A stretch of 61,078 nucleotides of DNA from an uncultured Bacteroidales bacterium (GTDB lineage Bacteria > Bacteroidota > Bacteroidia > Bacteroidales > F082). The DNA is taken from contig CAJOIF010000025.1 of NCBI GenBank assembly GCA_905234765.1, positions 1 through 61,078 on the forward strand. Reading direction: 5' to 3'. This document shows positions 27,684 through 37,136 of the stretch, in pieces. The first letter of the stretch is position 1, and each line of letters starts with the position of its first letter. Below the pieces are notes generated by a model. That model did not search any database. It was not told the DNA's origin and saw nothing but the letters and a program-made list of their open reading frames with translations. The translations under genes were made by a program, and so were the position numbers.

Positions 27684-30224
27684 ATGGATGCCAAATTTTC
27701 TCCCAGAGTACGTGACATTATGTCATTAAGCCATGGTGAAGCCGTACGGTTGGGAAACCCCTATATTGGCCTGGAACATCTTTTTCTGGGCATGGTGAAA
27801 GAAGGTGGCAGCTGTGCCATCCAATTACTCCACAACTTGAACCTCAACATCGAGATCTTTCAGCAGAAGCTGGAAGCCTCGGTCAGGGTGGTCAACGTCT
27901 CGAAGCCTGTGGGCGACAACCTGCCGCTGACCAAGCAAGCTGAACGCGTGTTGAAATACACCTACATCGTCGCCAAGGAGTTCCGGAGCGACATGGTGCG
28001 TTCGGAACACCTCATGCTGGCCATCCTGCACGAGCGGAACAACATCATCTCCCAAAACCTTGAATTTGAGGGAATCACCTATGAGAACTTCCGTGAGGAG
28101 CTGATCAAATACAACGCGGAGATGGGACGCGAGTTGCCCAAGGACGCCACGGAGCCCGAGACACCGAAGGGCATCTTCGGCGACGATGACGACGACGATG
28201 TGGAAGACGAAGTGAAACCCCGTCAGGAGAAGCCAAAGAAGGCTGGCAACGGCAAAAGCAAGACGCCGGTGTTGGACAGCTTCGGACGCGACTTGACACG
28301 GGCCGCCGAGGAGAACCGCCTCGACCCCATCGTGGGCCGCGAGAAGGAACTGGAGCGCATCGCCCAGATCCTGAGCCGCCGCAAGAAAAACAACCCCATC
28401 CTGATCGGTGAACCCGGCGTGGGCAAGTCGGCCATCGCCGAGGGCCTCGCCATCCGCATCACCCAGCACAAGGTGTCGCGCACCCTGCTAAACAAACGCA
28501 TCGTGATGCTCGACCTCGGCAGCGTGGTGGCCGGCACCAAATACCGCGGACAGTTCGAGGAACGCATCAAAGCCATCCTCAACGAGCTTGAGAAGAACCC
28601 CGACATCATCCTGTTCATCGACGAGATCCACACCCTGGTGGGCGCTGGCAACGCCAACGGCTCGCTCGACGCATCGAACATGTTCAAGCCGGCATTGGCC
28701 CGCGGCGAGCTGCAATGCATCGGGTCGACCACCCTCGACGAGTACCGGCAATACATCGAGAAAGACGGAGCACTGGAGCGCCGTTTCCAGAAAGTCCTCG
28801 TCGACCCCACCACCCCCGAGGAGACCATCGAGATCCTGAACAACATCAAAGGCAAATACGAAGACCACCACATGGTGAGCTACACCCCTGAGGCCCTCGA
28901 GGCTTGCGTGAAGATGACCAACCGTTACATGTCGGACCGTTACCTTCCCGACAAGGCCATCGACGCCCTTGACGAAGCCGGCGCCCGGGTGCATATCCGC
29001 AATATCAACGTGCCGGAGGAGATTACCTCGCTCGAGCATGAGATCGAAGCGGTGAAAGCGCTGAAGAAACAAGCCATCGCCGAACAGAAGTTCGAGGATG
29101 CCGGCGTGTACCGCGACAAGGAGCTGAGGCTGACCGACAAGCTCGACACCGCCAAACACGCATGGGACAAAGATAGCAGTAGCCATCGCACCCCGGTGAC
29201 CGAACAAGACGTGGCGGAAGTCATCGCCATGATGACCGGCGTGCCCGTGCAACGCATCGCACAGAATGAAGGCGCACGGCTGATGAACATGGAACAAGAG
29301 CTGGCCGGGACCGTCGTCGGACAAGACGACGCCATCAGCAAGGTCACCAAGGCCATCCGTCGTAACCGCGCGGGACTGAAGGACCCGAACAAGCCCATCG
29401 GATCGTTCATCTTCCTCGGTCCCACCGGCGTAGGCAAGACCTACCTCGCCAAGGTGCTGGCCAAATACCTGTTCGACTCGGAAGAGGCCCTGGTGCGCAT
29501 CGACATGAGCGAGTACATGGAGAAATTCGCCGTGTCGCGCCTCGTCGGCGCCCCTCCAGGATATGTCGGCTATGAAGAAGGTGGACAACTTACCGAGAAG
29601 GTGCGTCGCAAGCCCTACTCCATCGTCCTCCTCGATGAAATCGAGAAAGCACATCCCGATGTGTTCAACCTGCTACTGCAGGTGTTGGACGATGGCGTGC
29701 TCACCGACAGCCTGGGGCGCAAGGTCGATTTCAAGAACACCATCATCATCATGACCTCGAACATCGGAAGCCGACAGCTGAAAGAGTTCGGCCAAGGTGT
29801 GGGATTCGGCACCGAGGCCAAACGCAACTCGGCCAACGAATACTCGCACACCGTCATCGAGAACGCCCTCAAGCGCACCTTCGCGCCGGAGTTCCTCAAC
29901 CGCATCGACGACGTGGTGATGTTCAACTCGCTCAAGCGGGAGGACATCCACAAGATCATCGACATCGAGCTGCGCAACATCTTCAAACGCGTCGAGGAGA
30001 TGGGCTATACGCTGGAACTCACCGACAAAGCCAAGGACTTCATCGCCGACAAGGGCTGGGACGACCAGTTCGGTGCCCGTCCGCTGAAACGCGCCATCCA
30101 GAAATACATCGAAGACGTGCTGGCTGAAGAGCTGATCACCCATCCGTCCACCACAGGCAGCAAGATCAACATCGACCTCGACGAGGAAAGCCAAGAGATT
30201 AAGGTACACATCGATGGAGTTTGA
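27684..30224 (+). CDS. clpC: ClpC-type AAA+ unfoldase
   Basis: An 846-residue Hsp100 protein. [20 protein letters not shown] and [14 protein letters not shown] form the double Clp-N domain. An acidic linker ([12 protein letters not shown]) precedes the first AAA+ module (Walker [10 protein letters not shown], Walker [15 protein letters not shown]). A UVR-like middle segment follows ([20 protein letters not shown]), then the second module ([25 protein letters not shown] Walker B, sensor [10 protein letters not shown]). Works with ClpP in protein quality control. Start at ATG 27684 fits the family N-terminus and the promoter. Its stop overlaps cca by 11 nt. Confidence 0.92.
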   Translation: MDAKFSPRVRDIMSLSHGEAVRLGNPYIGLEHLFLGMVKEGGSCAIQLLHNLNLNIEIFQQKLEASVRVVNVSKPVGDNLPLTKQAERVLKYTYIVAKEFRSDMVRSEHLMLAILHERNNIISQNLEFEGITYENFREELIKYNAEMGRELPKDATEPETPKGIFGDDDDDDVEDEVKPRQEKPKKAGNGKSKTPVLDSFGRDLTRAAEENRLDPIVGREKELERIAQILSRRKKNNPILIGEPGVGKSAIAEGLAIRITQHKVSRTLLNKRIVMLDLGSVVAGTKYRGQFEERIKAILNELEKNPDIILFIDEIHTLVGAGNANGSLDASNMFKPALARGELQCIGSTTLDEYRQYIEKDGALERRFQKVLVDPTTPEETIEILNNIKGKYEDHHMVSYTPEALEACVKMTNRYMSDRYLPDKAIDALDEAGARVHIRNINVPEEITSLEHEIEAVKALKKQAIAEQKFEDAGVYRDKELRLTDKLDTAKHAWDKDSSSHRTPVTEQDVAEVIAMMTGVPVQRIAQNEGARLMNMEQELAGTVVGQDDAISKVTKAIRRNRAGLKDPNKPIGSFIFLGPTGVGKTYLAKVLAKYLFDSEEALVRIDMSEYMEKFAVSRLVGAPPGYVGYEEGGQLTEKVRRKPYSIVLLDEIEKAHPDVFNLLLQVLDDGVLTDSLGRKVDFKNTIIIMTSNIGSRQLKEFGQGVGFGTEAKRNSANEYSHTVIENALKRTFAPEFLNRIDDVVMFNSLKREDIHKIIDIELRNIFKRVEEMGYTLELTDKAKDFIADKGWDDQFGARPLKRAIQKYIEDVLAEELITHPSTTGSKINIDLDEESQEIKVHIDGV

Positions 30225-31689
30225 CTTCAGGAAACATATCGACACGCCGTTGTTCCGGCTGGTCTCCACCTGCTGTAAAGAGCTGGGCGTCAGAGGCTAT
30301 GTCATCGGAGGCTATGTGCGCGACCTGCTCCTCAACCGCAAGTCGAACGACATCGACATCGTGACGGTGGGCAGTGGCATCGCCTTGGCCAAGAAGGTGG
30401 CGTCGCACCTGCCGGGACATAAAGAGGCCAAATACTACGGCGCTTTCGGGACCGCCATGATCAACTACAAGGGCATGGAAATCGAGTTTGTGGGCGCCCG
30501 GCGCGAGTCGTACGACCGCAACAGCCGCAAACCCGTGGTGGAGGATGGCACCTTGGAGGACGACCAAAACCGGCGCGACTTCACCATCAACGCCATGGCC
30601 ATCAGCCTCAACGAGGACGACTTCGGAGCCTTCCTCGACCCCTTCGACGGCATGAACGACCTCGAGGAACTCACCATCCGCACGCCACTGGACCCCGACA
30701 TCACCTACTCCGACGACCCGCTGCGCATGATGCGGGCCATCCGCTTCGCCACACAGTTGCATTTCTATATCGACCCCGACTCGTTCAACGCCATCACCCG
30801 CAACGTGGAACGCATCAAGATCGTCTCCAAGGAACGCATCACCGACGAGCTGAACAAGATCATGATGTCGAAACGCCCCTCCACGGGATTCCTACTCCTC
30901 GACGAATGCGGGCTGCTGAAACACGTATTCCCTCAACTCACCCTTCTCAAAGGCGTGGAGGTCATCCACGGCAGAGGACACAAGGACAACTTCTACCACA
31001 CCCTCCAGGTGCTCGACCAGGTGGCCGAGAAGAGCGACAACCTTTGGCTCCGTTGGGCCGCGCTGCTGCACGACATCGCCAAGCCACAGACCAAACGCTG
31101 GGAAGACGGCATCGGATGGACCTTCCACGGACATGAGTTCAAAGGCTCCAAGATGGTCCCCAAGATCTTCGCCCAGATGAAACTGCCCCTCAACGAGAAG
31201 ATGAAATACGTCGAGAAACTGGTGCTGCTCCACCTCCGCCCCATCGTACTGGCCGAGGACATCGTCACCGACTCCGCCGTGAGGAGGCTTTTGTTCGACG
31301 CCGGCGACGATATCGACGACCTGATGCTGCTGTGCCATGCCGACATCACCTCGAAAAACGAGGAGAAAATCAAGAAATACCACCATAACTTCGAGATCGT
31401 GGAGCAAAAGCTCAAGGAGATCGAAGCCAAGGACCATCTGCGCAACTGGCAGCCGCCCATCGACGGCAAAGCCATCATGGAAGCCTTCGGCATCGCCGAG
31501 GGACGCGAGGTGGGCGTCATCAAGAACGCCATCCGCGAAGCCGTCCTCGACGGCGTCATCGGGAACAATTTCGAGGAAGCCTATGCCTTCATGAAAAAGA
31601 TCGGCGAGGAACAGGGCTTGAAGGTCGTGAAGGAAATCGAAGCCCCCGTGGTAGTCAACAACAGCGGACCCGTACCCAACAAACTATGA
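30214..31689 (+). CDS. cca: CCA tRNA nucleotidyltransferase/poly(A) polymerase family with HD domain
   Basis: A 491-residue protein. The class II nucleotidyltransferase head has GGYVRDLLLNRKSNDIDIVT (GG/DxD motif) and RRDFTINAMAISL; the neck reads DDPLRMMRAIRFA. A downstream HD region reads HTLQVLDQVAE and WAALLHDIAKP, as in Cca/PcnB proteins with phosphohydrolase activity. Adds or repairs the 3' CCA of tRNAs. Overlaps clpC by 11 nt and miaA by 4 nt (ATGA), so this is a translationally coupled operon. Confidence 0.88.
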   Translation: MEFDFRKHIDTPLFRLVSTCCKELGVRGYVIGGYVRDLLLNRKSNDIDIVTVGSGIALAKKVASHLPGHKEAKYYGAFGTAMINYKGMEIEFVGARRESYDRNSRKPVVEDGTLEDDQNRRDFTINAMAISLNEDDFGAFLDPFDGMNDLEELTIRTPLDPDITYSDDPLRMMRAIRFATQLHFYIDPDSFNAITRNVERIKIVSKERITDELNKIMMSKRPSTGFLLLDECGLLKHVFPQLTLLKGVEVIHGRGHKDNFYHTLQVLDQVAEKSDNLWLRWAALLHDIAKPQTKRWEDGIGWTFHGHEFKGSKMVPKIFAQMKLPLNEKMKYVEKLVLLHLRPIVLAEDIVTDSAVRRLLFDAGDDIDDLMLLCHADITSKNEEKIKKYHHNFEIVEQKLKEIEAKDHLRNWQPPIDGKAIMEAFGIAEGREVGVIKNAIREAVLDGVIGNNFEEAYAFMKKIGEEQGLKVVKEIEAPVVVNNSGPVPNKL

Positions 31690-32597
31690 GCACCCTGATC
31701 GTCATCGCCGGACCCACCGCCTCGGGCAAGACCTCCGCAGCCATCCAGCTCGCCAAGGAGCTCCATACAGTCATCGTCTCCGCCGACAGCCGCCAGATTT
31801 ACAAGGAAATGCGCATCGGCACTGCCGTTCCATCACCTAAAGAATTACATGAAGTAAAGCATTATTTCATTCAGAATATCAGTATATTAAGTAATTTCGA
31901 TGTTGCCGATTACGAACGTGACTGCCTAAAACTGCTGAACCTTTTGTTCAAGGAGCATGAGCAGGTGGTGATGACAGGCGGGACAGGTCTTTACATCGAC
32001 GCCGTGTGCCGGGGGATCGACCCCATGCCCGACATCACGGAGGCTACGCGGCAGCGGGTGAGCGAGTTATATGAAGAGCGGGGACTGGAAGGTCTGCAGA
32101 CCGAGGTACGGAGGCTCGACCCCGAATATTGGAGCATCGTCGACTGGAAGAACCCGCGCCGGCTGCAACGGGCTTTGGAAGTGTGTTACCAGACCGGTCA
32201 GACTTTCACTTCCTTTCGAAGCAACAAGGCGGCAAAACGCGATTTTAACATTGTAAAATACGCATTGGGCCGCGACAAGCAAGACCTTTACAACCGTATC
32301 AACCAGCGCGTTGAAGTGATGTTGGCCCAGGGTTTGGTCGACGAGGCCCGCAAACTGGTTCCCTACCGTCGACGCAACGCCCTCAACACGGTGGGATACA
32401 AGGAGTTGTTCGATTATTTTGATGGAAAAACCAGTCTCAATGAGGCCATTGAACAAATCAAACTGAACACCCGCCACTACGCCAAGCGGCAGATGACCTG
32501 GCTACGCAGGGATCAGGAGTACATCTGGATCAACCCATCCATCGGCGAGCGCATCACCTTCCCCATGGTCAGGCCTTCGGCCGATAGGCATTCGTAA
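31686..32597 (+). CDS. miaA: tRNA dimethylallyltransferase
   Basis: A 303-residue protein. The P-loop AGPTASGKTSAAIQLAKEL, SADSRQIYKEMRIGTAVPS, MTGGTGLYIDAV and NPRRLQRALEV are the MiaA signatures; the C-terminus keeps NTRHYAKRQMTWLRRD. Transfers a dimethylallyl group to A37 of tRNAs reading UNN codons. Coupled to cca by ATGA. Its last 85 nt overlap, antisense, the 3' end of the GlcNAc-kinase-like gene. Bases about 31830-31915 are more AT-rich than the rest of the gene. Confidence 0.92.
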   Translation: MSTLIVIAGPTASGKTSAAIQLAKELHTVIVSADSRQIYKEMRIGTAVPSPKELHEVKHYFIQNISILSNFDVADYERDCLKLLNLLFKEHEQVVMTGGTGLYIDAVCRGIDPMPDITEATRQRVSELYEERGLEGLQTEVRRLDPEYWSIVDWKNPRRLQRALEVCYQTGQTFTSFRSNKAAKRDFNIVKYALGRDKQDLYNRINQRVEVMLAQGLVDEARKLVPYRRRNALNTVGYKELFDYFDGKTSLNEAIEQIKLNTRHYAKRQMTWLRRDQEYIWINPSIGERITFPMVRPSADRHS

Positions 32598-33346
32598 AGC
32601 AGGGTCTGGAAATAAAACGCCACCGAGCCCACGAAGCAAACGGGCATCTCACGGCATTCCTTGTAACGTAGCACAAACACCTTGATGAAGTCGGTGAGGC
32701 ACTCCTTCACCAACGTCTTGACATAAGGATGATCGAGATGCTCACCGGCGAATTCGGTGAAACCCGCCAGGTACTTTGAGGCTTCTTTTTGGTGATAAAC
32801 CCTATCGATGAACTCACGGATTTCAAGATAATAGGTATTATCGAATTCCAGTTTTAGGTCAGGTGGCATCAAATCGTAGAAATAGGCGCGGGTGAGTTTC
32901 CTTCCGATGTAGCAGCCACTCCCCTCGTCGCCTACCAGATAGCCCAGCGACACGGCACGGTCGACGATGTCGTTGCCGTCGTAGACGCAGGAGTTGGCGC
33001 CGGTGCCCAAGATGCAGACGATGCCTTCACGGTGTCCCAGCACCGCATGGCAGGCCCCCATCAGGTCATGGGTGACCATCACCTCGTGGGCTTCTTCGAA
33101 ACGCACTTTGAGAAACTGATGCATCTCCTGTCGGGCGGCTTCGTTGCCACAGCCAGAGCCGTAGTAATAAACAGCATCCACGGCAGGGAGGTCCTTGAGC
33201 TCCTTGTAAAGGATATCGAGAAACACGATGGTATCGGCATAGTTGGGGTTAAAGCCCCTCGTGGCGACCCGTTGGACCACCGTTCCGTTTTCCAAAACCA
33301 CCCATTCGGTCTTGGTAGAACCCGCATCTGCAATCAGCACTTTCAT
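32513..33346 (-). CDS. BadF/BadG-family ATPase, N-acetylglucosamine-kinase-like
   Basis: A 277-residue protein of the ASKHA fold: N-terminal phosphate loop MKVLIADAGSTKTEWVV, central HDLMGACHAVLGHREGIVCI and ILGTGANSCVYDG, then GYLVGDEGSGCYIGRKL. This matches the BadF/BadG family members annotated as N-acetylglucosamine kinase in Bacteroidota. Its ATG overlaps the tssF stop (ATGA at 33343-33346), so it is translated from the tail of the T6SS transcript. It converges on miaA with an 85-nt overlap. Cytosolic amino-sugar recycling is the likely role; a link to the injection machine is only positional. Confidence 0.75.
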   Translation of the reverse strand: MKVLIADAGSTKTEWVVLENGTVVQRVATRGFNPNYADTIVFLDILYKELKDLPAVDAVYYYGSGCGNEAARQEMHQFLKVRFEEAHEVMVTHDLMGACHAVLGHREGIVCILGTGANSCVYDGNDIVDRAVSLGYLVGDEGSGCYIGRKLTRAYFYDLMPPDLKLEFDNTYYLEIREFIDRVYHQKEASKYLAGFTEFAGEHLDHPYVKTLVKECLTDFIKVFVLRYKECREMPVCFVGSVAFYFQTLLYECLSAEGLTMGKVMRSPMDGLIQMYS

Positions 33347-34989
33347 CTTTTGTCTTTTACGATCATCACCCTCACGGGCATCAGTCCTGAGCTATGGACG
33401 TCGATAACGCGTTGGAGCCTTTGCTGGATGGCTTCGATATCCAGTCCCGGGTCGACTTCCGACACGAAGGCTACCACGGTACGGTTGTCGTCCTCGTCGG
33501 CCACCTCGATACGGTCGACGCTGCCGATGTCGTATTTATATAGCTCCTTGACGCAGAACGACTTCAAGTCGGAGCGGGTCACGATCTTGTCGTTGGTCAA
33601 AGTATAGTAATGCGCCAGCATCTTTCTCTCGTCCTCGTTGGTCACCTCATCTCTTCCGCCGGAGGTGCGTGTCAACAGCCGTGTCTGGCCCAGGTCGAAA
33701 TCGCTGGGGGCCGCCACGATGGGAGCTCCTGCTTCGATGTCGTTGCCTTTGGCCCCGTCAGTATAAAGGGCTGTGAGCGGAATGGAGACGTCCACTTTGG
33801 CATCTTCCTTCAACAAGGCATAAACGCCAGTCTTGGGATTGCCCTCTTTTTTCACCGCGGTGATGATGTCCTTCAGCAACACCTTCAGTTTGCGCATCTT
33901 GTCGCCGTCTTGCAAGGACGTGATGGTTTGGTAGGCATAGAAATCGGTGCTGTTGCGTTTTTGGAGGGTATCGGCCAGGCGGAGCAGCTCGTTCAAGCCG
34001 AAGCGCTCGCAGCCGTAGCGACGGAGGATGAATTTGTCGGCCTCTTCCACGGTGTCGTACTCCCCTACCAGATTCATGAAGTAATCCACATCGTCGGCAA
34101 TCTTCACGATAGGTTCCGAGGGAGTCAACGCGAAATGCTTTTTTGTGACGTTTACTATGGGGAATGCGTTGATGCAGATGTTGTTTACATCGACGCTCTT
34201 ATTCTTCAGCCCTTCGAAATCGAGGATAAGTTCCACGGTGCCTTGACTCAGGAGGATGGGCGTATAAGGATCGGTCATGTAATATGGCACACCGGTCTCC
34301 GCCCAAAGGTCGAACCACTGCTCGTTGGTGCCAAAGGCCAGTGATTTGTTGTAGATGAGGTTCCAGAACGAGAAGTCGGGATTCATCGGAAAGCTGTCGT
34401 ACTCCCAAGGACTGATCAGAGGGACTTCTTTGTCGCCATAGTGCATGGTCACATCGTCGAATTCCAGGTTTCTGAAGAGGAATCCCACACCGCCCAGCAC
34501 GGTTCGTTCGTCGGTGACTTCGAGGGTCAGTTTACATTTCCCGTCAAGCATACGTGTAAATGAGGTGACGGTGGCACCGATGATGTTCGATTCGAACAGC
34601 GGTTTAAAATCCAGTTTGTCGCGTCCTTGAAAGGTTTCTTTCAGCACCGTGAAGGTGGTGTCCTCCCCTACCAGGCAACGTGTTGGATTCCCTGGGGCTT
34701 TGGCGGTGCACATCATGGCGACGGCCGGGTTGGCTTTCATCAGGTGGTAGGGCAACATGGTTTCCTCCAGCTCGCTCACCATGCCAGTGCGGAACTGTTC
34801 GATGTCGTTCTCAATCTGGTATTCCTGATAGGCCAACGCGGTAATCAGCAACGACACCAAGGGATCCTTGTCCATCCCATATAAAGGTGAGTTGGGGTTG
34901 TCGCGCTCCCATTTCCCCTCTTTGGCCCACAGCGCAAACACTTTGTTTTTCAGCTCAGTAGTTCGGTTTCTAATATCGTCGTTGTTCAT
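33343..34989 (-). CDS. tssF: T6SS baseplate protein TssF, copy 1
   Basis: A 548-residue TssF-like protein. The N-terminal region KDPLVSLLITALAYQEYQI then EETMLPYHLMKANPAVAMM is the hallmark of TssF (a block of D-P-x-x-x-x-L-L-x-A-x-A-Y followed by L-P). RRYGCERFGLNELLRLADTL is shared with the second copy at 45631. TssF forms the baseplate wedge with TssG, TssK and TssE. It ends the first baseplate module and is 2 nt from tssE. Confidence 0.8.
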   Translation of the reverse strand: MNNDDIRNRTTELKNKVFALWAKEGKWERDNPNSPLYGMDKDPLVSLLITALAYQEYQIENDIEQFRTGMVSELEETMLPYHLMKANPAVAMMCTAKAPGNPTRCLVGEDTTFTVLKETFQGRDKLDFKPLFESNIIGATVTSFTRMLDGKCKLTLEVTDERTVLGGVGFLFRNLEFDDVTMHYGDKEVPLISPWEYDSFPMNPDFSFWNLIYNKSLAFGTNEQWFDLWAETGVPYYMTDPYTPILLSQGTVELILDFEGLKNKSVDVNNICINAFPIVNVTKKHFALTPSEPIVKIADDVDYFMNLVGEYDTVEEADKFILRRYGCERFGLNELLRLADTLQKRNSTDFYAYQTITSLQDGDKMRKLKVLLKDIITAVKKEGNPKTGVYALLKEDAKVDVSIPLTALYTDGAKGNDIEAGAPIVAAPSDFDLGQTRLLTRTSGGRDEVTNEDERKMLAHYYTLTNDKIVTRSDLKSFCVKELYKYDIGSVDRIEVADEDDNRTVVAFVSEVDPGLDIEAIQQRLQRVIDVHSSGLMPVRVMIVKDKR

Positions 34990-34991
34990 GG

Positions 34992-35459
34992 TTACCAGAT
35001 TTTGATTTTGTTGAAGTAACTGTAAGGGGTATCGTAGCCATCGTCGATGATGCCGGTGACATTGACCAGCAAGACGGTGCCGTGCATGATGAATTCCATG
35101 GCGACTTGCACGTCCTTAAGCCGTTGTTCATATTGGGTTATGGTCTCGTAAAGATGGGTGGCGAAAGTATCGGTGTTGATGCTGGAGCCATTGATTTTAG
35201 ATTTGTGGACAGGATCTTCGATGGAGGCTATGATATCTTTCTTTTTCTTTTTCTCGACATGATGGAACAATCCCGTTTCGGGGCTATAGATCTCGAACCT
35301 GAAATCCTCCAGGGCAAAGCCGAAGTCGTCATCGGCCTTGAAACTGTCCTTGCCCGAGGCAATCAGCAGGTCGAGGAACGCATCGATCGACTTTTTGATG
35401 CCGTCCTGTCCTGGGACGACATTGGTATTTTTCATGATAAGAGGTCGCTTGACGTACAT
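34992..35459 (-). CDS. tssE: T6SS baseplate protein TssE (gp25-like), copy 1
   Basis: A 155-residue protein of the GPW/gp25 family. Hallmark DDDFGFALEDFRFE (about 41-54), and a C-terminal part with YEQRLKDVQVAMEFI and LVNVTGII. gp25 proteins nucleate sheath assembly on the baseplate. The copy at 47394 shares these motifs but little else. A lysine run VEKKKKKDIIA distinguishes this copy. Confidence 0.8.
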   Translation of the reverse strand: MYVKRPLIMKNTNVVPGQDGIKKSIDAFLDLLIASGKDSFKADDDFGFALEDFRFEIYSPETGLFHHVEKKKKKDIIASIEDPVHKSKINGSSINTDTFATHLYETITQYEQRLKDVQVAMEFIMHGTVLLVNVTGIIDDGYDTPYSYFNKIKIW

Positions 35460-35469
35460 GACAGCTCAA

Positions 35470-36357
35470 TTATAAGATGGGGCACTCGGGTTCCAGCTCA
35501 GGTTCCGGTTCTGGTTCTGGTTCTTGTTTTACAACTTGTTGATATTCAATAATTTCTACAGTTGGAAGTATCTCATAAGCTTTGATGAGGAAGCCACAGA
35601 CCTGGGTAAGGAACAACTGTATGTCGTAAGGGTTGTATTTGGTGAAATGGACAGGGTCCTCGGTGATGACATAGGAAAGCAGGCGGACGAAGCGGCGGCA
35701 CAGGGTCGCAAAGGCGCTTGGCTTTTGGCTTTTGTCGACGCTATCCATCTCTTCGGACAGCATCCTCATCATGTCGTGGTTGCGGAGATAGTTGAATTTC
35801 TCGTGAGCGGTGATTTGCCTGACCAATTGCATCATGGCATTGATCATCTCACCCAAGACCTGGGAATCGGCGATGGTCATCACGGGAACGATGTAATCGT
35901 CTTGGAGTTTCCAATGGCCGTTTTCGCAGACCACTTTGGCGATGGGCATGGTTCCTGGAAGCGTTTCCAAGCTACGTAGCCCGAATTCATATTCATTGGC
36001 GACGAAGGGCACCTCGTCGAGTTCGTATTCACGTTCCTTGTCAGAGAGCCAGACAGCGAGATAGCCGCTATCGGATAGGCTTGAGAGGTTCCATTGTTGT
36101 CCAACCTCGCTTTTAACATCCACCAGGCCTCCGTCTTGCAGGAGGGCGTGACATTCCAAGCCCTTGACGAAGAGGGTCTGGTCTTCAACGCTTGCCTCTA
36201 CTTCGAACGGCATACCGGGAATCAACCCGAACTGTTGCGCGGCCTGCACTTTACGCAACAGCGTACGGTATTCGGCCAGCTGGTTCTCTAAATGGATGAA
36301 GGTCTCCGGGAGAAGCTCCATTCCAGTGTTCCATTTGATTCTGATGTCCTTGTTCAT
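35470..36357 (-). CDS. tssK: T6SS baseplate protein TssK, copy 1
   Basis: A 295-residue TssK-like protein. The N-terminus IRIKWNTGMELLPETFIHLEN is the T6SS-iii form of the canonical W-x-x-G-M-x-x-x-P-x-x-F motif. TssK bridges the baseplate to the inner-membrane complex. The C-terminus is a Glu-Pro repeat (EPEPEPELEPE), a shorter version of which occurs in copy 2, so the tail may be an extended linker. Overlaps tssG by ATGA at 36354-36357. Confidence 0.78.
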   Translation of the reverse strand: MNKDIRIKWNTGMELLPETFIHLENQLAEYRTLLRKVQAAQQFGLIPGMPFEVEASVEDQTLFVKGLECHALLQDGGLVDVKSEVGQQWNLSSLSDSGYLAVWLSDKEREYELDEVPFVANEYEFGLRSLETLPGTMPIAKVVCENGHWKLQDDYIVPVMTIADSQVLGEMINAMMQLVRQITAHEKFNYLRNHDMMRMLSEEMDSVDKSQKPSAFATLCRRFVRLLSYVITEDPVHFTKYNPYDIQLFLTQVCGFLIKAYEILPTVEIIEYQQVVKQEPEPEPEPELEPECPIL

Positions 36358-37136
36358 AGTTCTGTGGTGTTATTACGGGGGTGGTTGCCAAGGGTGGCGT
36401 TGTAGTCGAGTAATAGTTTGTTGGGTCCATCGATACGGTCATCTCGCTCATAGTCCCTTACCTTGAAGTCGCATTGCAGTTCGAAGGGAACGAACCATTC
36501 CTTCACGAAAAGGAAGAAGGGTTCCAGTTCTTCCAGATAGTGAAGGAAATCGGGGCGGCTCAATCCTGGGCGGTTGACTATGAAGCGAAGGTGGCTGTTG
36601 GTGAGCTTATAGTGGGTCCTGAACCCGAGGATAAGGGTAATGGCTTTGCACAGGAAACGGTAGTCACCTCTGACGCGTGCCACTTGGGGCATCAAAGGCA
36701 TCATCTTGCGGACATAAGGGTCGCGTTGCTCGGTGAACTCATCTCCGAAAAAGGTCTGAAGCAGCGTTTTGTCCTTGTCGGCCAGAGTCTCGTTCACCTC
36801 GCGTTCCAGTGCGAGCGAGTGGTTGAAGTACGATGAGTCAAATGGCAGTAGCACAGTCTTGATGCGTTCACGTCGTTGTTTCAGCACCTTCTCGGTCCAT
36901 TCGAAATCGCTTTCGTTGACGCCTTGCAATTCGTTGCCTTTGAAAAACAGCCCATTAGGGAGTATCTCATAGAGGCCGTCGCGTGACAGCTCCACGCTGG
37001 CATTCTCGGCATTGCAGGAACGGAGATCTTCGGCGTAGTCCCTTGAGAAGATGCCTTTGGTATGGGCAATCCACTCTTTCTGGGTGGGATGGGACGCTGA
37101 CAGCCAGGTTTCCGCTTTGATTTCCTTGCCTTCCAT
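36354..37136 (-). CDS. tssG: T6SS baseplate protein TssG, copy 1
   Basis: A 260-residue protein. SVELSRDGLYEILPNGLFFK and YFNHSLALEREVNETLADK match positions in the second copy (VELSRNGLYELIPEKLFFN at 48799-49572), and both lie between TssK and a membrane-protein gene. This is the TssG wedge partner of TssF in subtype iii systems. Its start shares a base with the stop of the vWA-RING-FHA gene, so the two are coupled. Confidence 0.72.
   Translation of the reverse strand: MEGKEIKAETWLSASHPTQKEWIAHTKGIFSRDYAEDLRSCNAENASVELSRDGLYEILPNGLFFKGNELQGVNESDFEWTEKVLKQRRERIKTVLLPFDSSYFNHSLALEREVNETLADKDKTLLQTFFGDEFTEQRDPYVRKMMPLMPQVARVRGDYRFLCKAITLILGFRTHYKLTNSHLRFIVNRPGLSRPDFLHYLEELEPFFLFVKEWFVPFELQCDFKVRDYERDDRIDGPNKLLLDYNATLGNHPRNNTTEL

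Noticed and set aside
28488..29654. 388-codon open frame antisense to clpC
   Set aside because: Shadow of a GC-rich gene; Val/His/Leu-rich with no family signature.
35470..35530. Glu-Pro coding repeat at the tssK1 3' end as a variable tandem repeat
   Set aside because: Only a few imperfect units; a similar short tail occurs in TssK2, so it is probably a normal linker.
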